A DNA stretch of 17,879 nucleotides from CAG-826 sp964654155. GTDB lineage: Bacteria; Bacillota_I; Bacilli_A; RFN20; CAG-826. The stretch lies in the NCBI GenBank assembly GCA_964654155.1, contig CAZZGL010000024.1, forward strand, positions 1 to 17,879, in the 5' to 3' direction. A program made the position numbers and the translations under genes. The first letter of the stretch is position 1; each line of letters begins with the position of its first letter. This document shows positions 14,910-17,879 of this stretch, piece by piece. The notes beneath the pieces were generated by a model, which was given only the letters and a program-made list of their open reading frames with translations, made no database searches and was not told where the DNA came from.

Positions 14910-14922
14910 ATATAGGCACGAA

Positions 14923-14998
14923 GGAGTCTTAGCTCAGTTGGGAGAGCGTTTCCTTCACACGGAAGAGGTCGCAGGTTCGATCCCTGTAGACTCCACCA
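14923..14998 (+). tRNA. tRNA-Val (anticodon CAC)
   Basis: The acceptor GGAGTCT pairs with AGACTCC, and the CCA is encoded. The anticodon stem TTTCC/GGAAG, with one G-T pair, encloses loop TTCACAC, giving CAC, which reads GUG. The T-loop is TTCGATC. A CAC valine tRNA is less usual than UAC in such AT-rich genomes. Confidence 0.9.
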
Positions 14999-15009
14999 TT
15001 AATTCATGT

Positions 15010-15085
15010 GCCGACTTAGCTCCAACGGTAGAGCGACCGACTTGTAATCGGTAGGTTGTAGGTTCAAATCCTATAGTCGGCACCA
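15010..15085 (+). tRNA. tRNA-Thr (anticodon UGU)
   Basis: The acceptor GCCGACT pairs with AGTCGGC. The anticodon stem ACCGA/TCGGT encloses loop CTTGTAA, giving TGT (ACA). The CCA is encoded. It stands 11 nt after tRNA-Val. Confidence 0.95.
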
Positions 15086-15099
15086 TTTTTTATATTTAT

Positions 15100-15184
15100 G
15101 CCCTCTTGGCGGAATTGGCAGACGCGCTAGACTTAGGATCTAGTTCTTAACAGAGTGCGAGTTCGAGCCTCGTGGAGGGCACCA
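15100..15184 (+). tRNA. tRNA-Leu (anticodon UAG), element integration site
   Basis: The acceptor GCCCTCT is followed by a class II fold with a long variable arm. The anticodon stem CTAGA/TCTAG encloses loop CTTAGGA, giving TAG (CUA). The CCA is encoded. The integrase gene lies just behind its 3' end, the normal arrangement for a tyrosine-recombinase element inserted into a tRNA. The tRNA itself is intact. Confidence 0.95.
15140..15184 (+). other. putative attachment site in the 3' half of tRNA-Leu
   Basis: Tyrosine recombinases of this kind usually use the anticodon-to-3' end segment of a tRNA as the core, which the element then restores. The other copy lies outside the window, so the core length is not defined here. 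Inference from position only. Confidence 0.4.
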
Positions 15185-15198
15185 ATTCGTTCAAAAAT

Positions 15199-15222
15199 GT
15201 CCGATAAATACGGGCTTTTTTT
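15199..15222 (+). terminator. terminator after the tRNA-Val/Thr/Leu cluster
   Basis: The 5-bp stem GTCCG/CGGGC, with one T-G pair, has a 7-nt loop and is followed by seven T. It lies 14 nt past tRNA-Leu, on the element side of the presumed junction, so it may come from the element. Confidence 0.65.
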
Positions 15223-15240
15223 GTACTTCACATTTTAAAA

Positions 15241-15259
15241 TGATACAGGTTTGATACAG
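15241..15259 (+). repeat. direct repeat TGATACAG x2, possible integrase arm sites
   Basis: TGATACAG occurs at 15241-15248 and 15252-15259, spaced 11 nt start to start (one helical turn), between the tRNA end and the integrase gene. A third copy lies at 15699-15706 inside the integrase gene. The position and spacing are typical of arm-type recombinase sites. Confidence 0.4.
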
Positions 15260-15272
15260 CATGTGCAATTTT

Positions 15273-16373
15273 TTATAAATTTTTTAAAATATTTTCAATG
15301 ACTTCCATCGTACGTTTTTTTGTTTCGTCGGTTTGATGGAGATAAAACTTTTCTGTTACTTCAACGGATGAATGACCTTCATATTCTTTAATATCTTCAG
15401 TACTTACTCCATGTGATAATAATTCTGATGCGTTCGTGTGTCTAAATATATGAAATTTTGTTCCGTGTTGAAAATTTGCTAGTTCTGCATACTTTTTATA
15501 CTTGTTTCTTAATGCGTTTTCTGATATTGGTCTAGAATGTGATTTATAAGAAAAGAAGATAAAGTCATTTTCTTCTAGTTTATTATCTTTTATATGATTT
15601 TGAATAGCGACTATATAAATATTAGGCATATAATAGAATCGATTAGAGGATGCTGTCTTTGGAGTGATAATAACATATGATCCTGTTCCATTTTTCCATG
15701 ATACAGATTGATAAATTTGCATAGTGTTATTCTCAAAGTCAAAGCTATCTACTTTTAATCCCATTAATTCACCGATTCTTAATCCGAACGTGTATAACGT
15801 AAGAAATAATAATTTATAATAAGAATCACAGACTTCATATAAAGCTTTAAATTCATTAAAAGTAACTACTTGTTGTTTATTAATTTTTTTCTTTTTAATT
15901 GTGTAATCTTTGAATAATTGCAACTTCTCCGCCTCAACATTATTGACATTGTGATAAATGCGTCCGTAATCAAATACTGCTTTAATAAGCTTTATTTGTC
16001 GATTTTTGCCTTTAATATCGATTGATAATTTATTAATTGTTTTTCTTATTCGTTCGAAATCAATGTTTAATAATTTATTGACATTGATTGGAGGAAAATA
16101 ATCAATCATTGCTTTTAAGTTATTACTCATCGTATAAAAATATGTAATTTTCACTTGTGGTTTTATCCATTTTAAATAATATTCTATTAATTTTTGCCAC
16201 GTAATCTCAATCTGCTTGCGTTTCTTAACTTTGCCTTTGTTTTCATACAGGAAATCAATTTCTGCTTCTTGAGCTTCGTTTCTAGAGTTAAAACCACGCC
16301 GCAAAAATTGTCTATTGTTTATACTACACTTAAAGTAATATTTTTTTGTGTTTTTATCTTTATACACGGGCAT
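15273..16373 (-). CDS. tyrosine recombinase (phage-type integrase)
   Basis: This 366-aa site-specific recombinase would insert and excise the element at tRNA-Leu. The N-terminal part (1-50) is a basic AP2-like arm-binding domain (KNTKKYYFKCSINNRQFLRRGF). It is followed by a core-binding SAM-like domain (about 55-160) and a C-terminal catalytic domain. All catalytic residues are visible: Arg199 (GLRIGEL), Lys239, His308-x-x-Arg311 (HIFRH), His334 (EGH) and Tyr344. The length is typical. AAGGTGA lies 6 nt before the ATG at 16373; the frame reaches 16451, but that part overlaps the upstream gene. Its ATG follows the ATPase stop by 4 nt. It is probably functional. Confidence 0.95.
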   Translation of the reverse strand: MPVYKDKNTKKYYFKCSINNRQFLRRGFNSRNEAQEAEIDFLYENKGKVKKRKQIEITWQKLIEYYLKWIKPQVKITYFYTMSNNLKAMIDYFPPINVNKLLNIDFERIRKTINKLSIDIKGKNRQIKLIKAVFDYGRIYHNVNNVEAEKLQLFKDYTIKKKKINKQQVVTFNEFKALYEVCDSYYKLLFLTLYTFGLRIGELMGLKVDSFDFENNTMQIYQSVSWKNGTGSYVIITPKTASSNRFYYMPNIYIVAIQNHIKDNKLEENDFIFFSYKSHSRPISENALRNKYKKYAELANFQHGTKFHIFRHTNASELLSHGVSTEDIKEYEGHSSVEVTEKFYLHQTDETKKRTMEVIENILKNL

Positions 16374-16377
16374 ATAT

Positions 16378-17879
16378 TCACCTTCTTTTACCTGAATTGA
16401 AAATTGAGAAATATGAATCGTATAAAAATGAGTTTTGTTGCGCGAATTCACTTACTGATGGAGTTATTGACTCAAAACGGGCTAAATCGTTGATGGAGAT
16501 GGTCGCATTTTTTTCGATTGATAAGAATAATGACTTTAAATAAACGTCATCGAATCGCCCTGAATAAAGTTTTTTATAACTTAGATATAAAACTTCTTTT
16601 CCAGATTCATTAGAGACGTCATCAAGTGAGCTATTAGTGGTATATAATCCCAACTTATCATAGCCAAATCGATTGACTCGGCGCATATAATACATTTCAA
16701 CTTTATTTACTAAATTACGAATGAGATAAGTAAATAAAGAATCGTTTCTTTTATATTGCTTCCGTGTGTCGTTTATAAAATGATAGGCTTTAATAATCGC
16801 TTCGCACAGTGTTTCATCAATCCACCATAGGAATAATGCGTTGTACGATTTACGTTGATTTCTATCTAAAGTAATTACCGTTTCAACTAATTGTCTAAGC
16901 TCTGGATTAAGTTTCATTAAATCTTGGTCGTCCATTATTATCTTGTGTAATATCTCGTGATCAAGTTCTGTGTTATGCCGCATGATGGTCTGATAGATAT
17001 AGAATAGGTCATTAACCTGATTGCAAGCTTCATCGCTTTCACTCATTGAACGTAAATCTGCATAAGAGCCTCGTTCTTTATCGCACTCAGGCATTGCTAT
17101 TACGCCGATATTATATAGATAAGGATCATTTTTCATTGCTTTTCCTTTTTCATCCAGATGCGTTTTTTTATTACCCATTCTCATAAAATTATAGTCGATT
17201 ATCGTTGCGTAATTTTCTTTAATGCGTTTTAAATAATCATCTAGAGTCTCACTAAAGTAATTAGGATTATAAAGTGGAAAATAATGCTTATCTTTACTAA
17301 CGCCTAAATCGTGATAAATCCCAGTCGCGGCGATGGATAGTGGCTTTTCAATTCGATAAAAGAAATAAGCCGTTGCATAATTTTTAATTGAATTAAAAAT
17401 TGAGTCCGCTGTTAATTCATCCCAGACTATTAATTTGCTATTTTTTGTGTCATAGCCTAATAATTGTCCCGTTGATTTAAAAGTCTTATAAAGTTCATTA
17501 ACATAATTAATCAAATCAACACGTGTTTTGATTTTGCCATTATTAGAGAGTCTATCAATCTCAGATTCAAGTTGACGCCAATTAAAGTTAGGAAATTTTG
17601 CTTCCTGGCGATGGATTATTTTTAAAAGCTTATCGTTACGAATAGAAGTCTCTATGGTTAACACTGCATCAACTAGCATTGTTGTTTTCCCTGTTCCAGA
17701 TGCCCCCGTGAATAGAATTATATTTCCGGTTGATTCATAGAATTTTTTATTGCTTTCATCATGCTTATTAAGCACTTTTAATGCGTGACTTTTTCTCCAC
17801 TTATCAAATAAAATTAATAAAAAAGGAATATAAATAATCGGTGAAGTTGATAGTAAAAATCGAATAATATCTGAAAAAG
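16378..17879 (-). CDS. membrane-anchored P-loop ATPase of the element (5' partial)
   Basis: The reading frame is open to the window edge, so the GTG at 17775 is probably not the true start. At least one transmembrane helix lies upstream of it (FLLSTSPIIYIPFLLILF at about 17859-17806), followed by the basic DKWRKSHALK. Walker A is GASGTGKT (residues 24-31 counted from the GTG) and Walker B is KLIVWDE (113-119). About 340 mostly helical residues follow, with a DKERGSYADLR segment, and the gene ends in TGA. The single TM plus a lone P-loop domain could be an inovirus pI/Zot-like assembly ATPase, or a DNA-transfer ATPase. No VirD4 or FtsK signature is seen. It is coupled to the integrase. Confidence 0.75.
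   Translation of the reverse strand, partial: FSDIIRFLLSTSPIIYIPFLLILFDKWRKSHALKVLNKHDESNKKFYESTGNIILFTGASGTGKTTMLVDAVLTIETSIRNDKLLKIIHRQEAKFPNFNWRQLESEIDRLSNNGKIKTRVDLINYVNELYKTFKSTGQLLGYDTKNSKLIVWDELTADSIFNSIKNYATAYFFYRIEKPLSIAATGIYHDLGVSKDKHYFPLYNPNYFSETLDDYLKRIKENYATIIDYNFMRMGNKKTHLDEKGKAMKNDPYLYNIGVIAMPECDKERGSYADLRSMSESDEACNQVNDLFYIYQTIMRHNTELDHEILHKIIMDDQDLMKLNPELRQLVETVITLDRNQRKSYNALFLWWIDETLCEAIIKAYHFINDTRKQYKRNDSLFTYLIRNLVNKVEMYYMRRVNRFGYDKLGLYTTNSSLDDVSNESGKEVLYLSYKKLYSGRFDDVYLKSLFLSIEKNATISINDLARFESITPSVSEFAQQNSFLYDSYFSIFNSGKRR

Larger units (their letters stand above)
14440..14922. other. 483-bp AT-rich spacer with repeats and hairpins, no secure gene
   Basis: No convincing long gene lies here. 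From left to right it holds a 9-bp inverted repeat, a long terminator-like hairpin enclosing a strong Shine-Dalgarno sequence, a single DnaA-box match, a 15-nt palindrome (CATCTTG-t-CAAGATG, 14611-14625), two copies of a 14-nt word and a tRNA promoter. A 67-codon minus-strand open frame (14618-14821) is Phe/Ile/Lys-rich without a ribosome binding site and is probably noise. Confidence 0.6.
15185..17879. mobile_element. left end of an integrated element in tRNA-Leu(UAG)
   Basis: The element begins behind tRNA-Leu with short direct repeats, a tyrosine recombinase and a membrane-anchored P-loop ATPase read toward the tRNA, and it continues past the right edge. Both genes are coupled by a 4-nt gap. 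An inovirus-like prophage, a small plasmid-like integrative element or a conjugative element would fit. The visible part does not decide between them. Confidence 0.7.

Noticed and set aside
14830..15054. 74-codon open frame on the plus strand
   Set aside because: It runs through tRNA-Val and into tRNA-Thr, which explain the sequence.
10085..16380. Mycoplasma code with UGA as Trp
   Set aside because: TGA ends the sigma-like and ATPase genes at sensible places and Trp is read from TGG throughout.
1..17879. CRISPR array or insertion sequence
   Set aside because: No spaced repeat series and no transposase-like gene are visible.

Overview
The window comes from a very AT-rich, low-GC Gram-positive bacterium with compact, Firmicutes-style genes: strong AGGAGG ribosome binding sites, short or overlapping gene junctions, and TTGACA/TATAAT-type promoters. 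The mix of genes suggests a gut-type Bacilli lineage near the Mollicutes (RF39, Acholeplasma or Erysipelotrichia-like). These include a GGGtGRT protein with a NifU-like partner, an M3 oligoendopeptidase F, HflX, a DUF368 transporter and a Mollicutes-style Tyr/Arg-rich HTH protein. That placement is inference. TGA ends at least two genes (10085 and 16378) and many intact genes use TGG for Trp, so the standard bacterial code applies and the Mycoplasma UGA=Trp code does not.

Layout. 1-47 is the start of an unidentified minus-strand gene. 207-590 holds a tRNA-Asn/tRNA-Glu unit on the minus strand with promoter, leader hairpin and terminator, plus a decayed coding remnant. 604-831 is acpP, with palindromes in its promoter and leader. 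991-4284 is a tightly coupled, extremely AT-rich minus-strand operon: an HTH regulator, a secreted protein, two T2SS-F/TadB-C-like membrane proteins and two single-TM pseudopilin-like proteins. It looks like a reduced Tad or type II secretion system. 4413-6174 is the GGGtGRT gene with its NifU-like partner. 6331-8500 holds a guanylate-kinase-like gene that converges on and overlaps hflX, and a small membrane protein gene. 8588-12631 is a probable operon: pepF, an ECF-sigma-like protein with a C-terminal membrane anchor, two small unknown proteins and an SDR oxidoreductase. 12725-13681 is a DUF368 (polyprenyl-phosphate transporter) protein.

The right part is a tRNA-rich, accessory-type region. 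tRNA-Leu(CAA) with its terminator is followed by a 90-aa unknown gene. Its upstream region holds a long terminator-like hairpin enclosing a strong Shine-Dalgarno sequence and a possible 8-codon peptide ending Pro-Pro-stop, which is a candidate attenuator. Next come tRNA-Val, tRNA-Thr and tRNA-Leu(UAG). Immediately behind tRNA-Leu(UAG) lies a tyrosine recombinase coupled to a membrane-anchored P-loop ATPase that runs off the right edge. This is the left end of an integrated element, possibly inovirus-like.

The most interesting items are the minimal Tad-like operon, the tRNA-Leu element with its TM-anchored ATPase, the candidate attenuator at 14475-14596, and the sigma factor fused to a membrane anchor.
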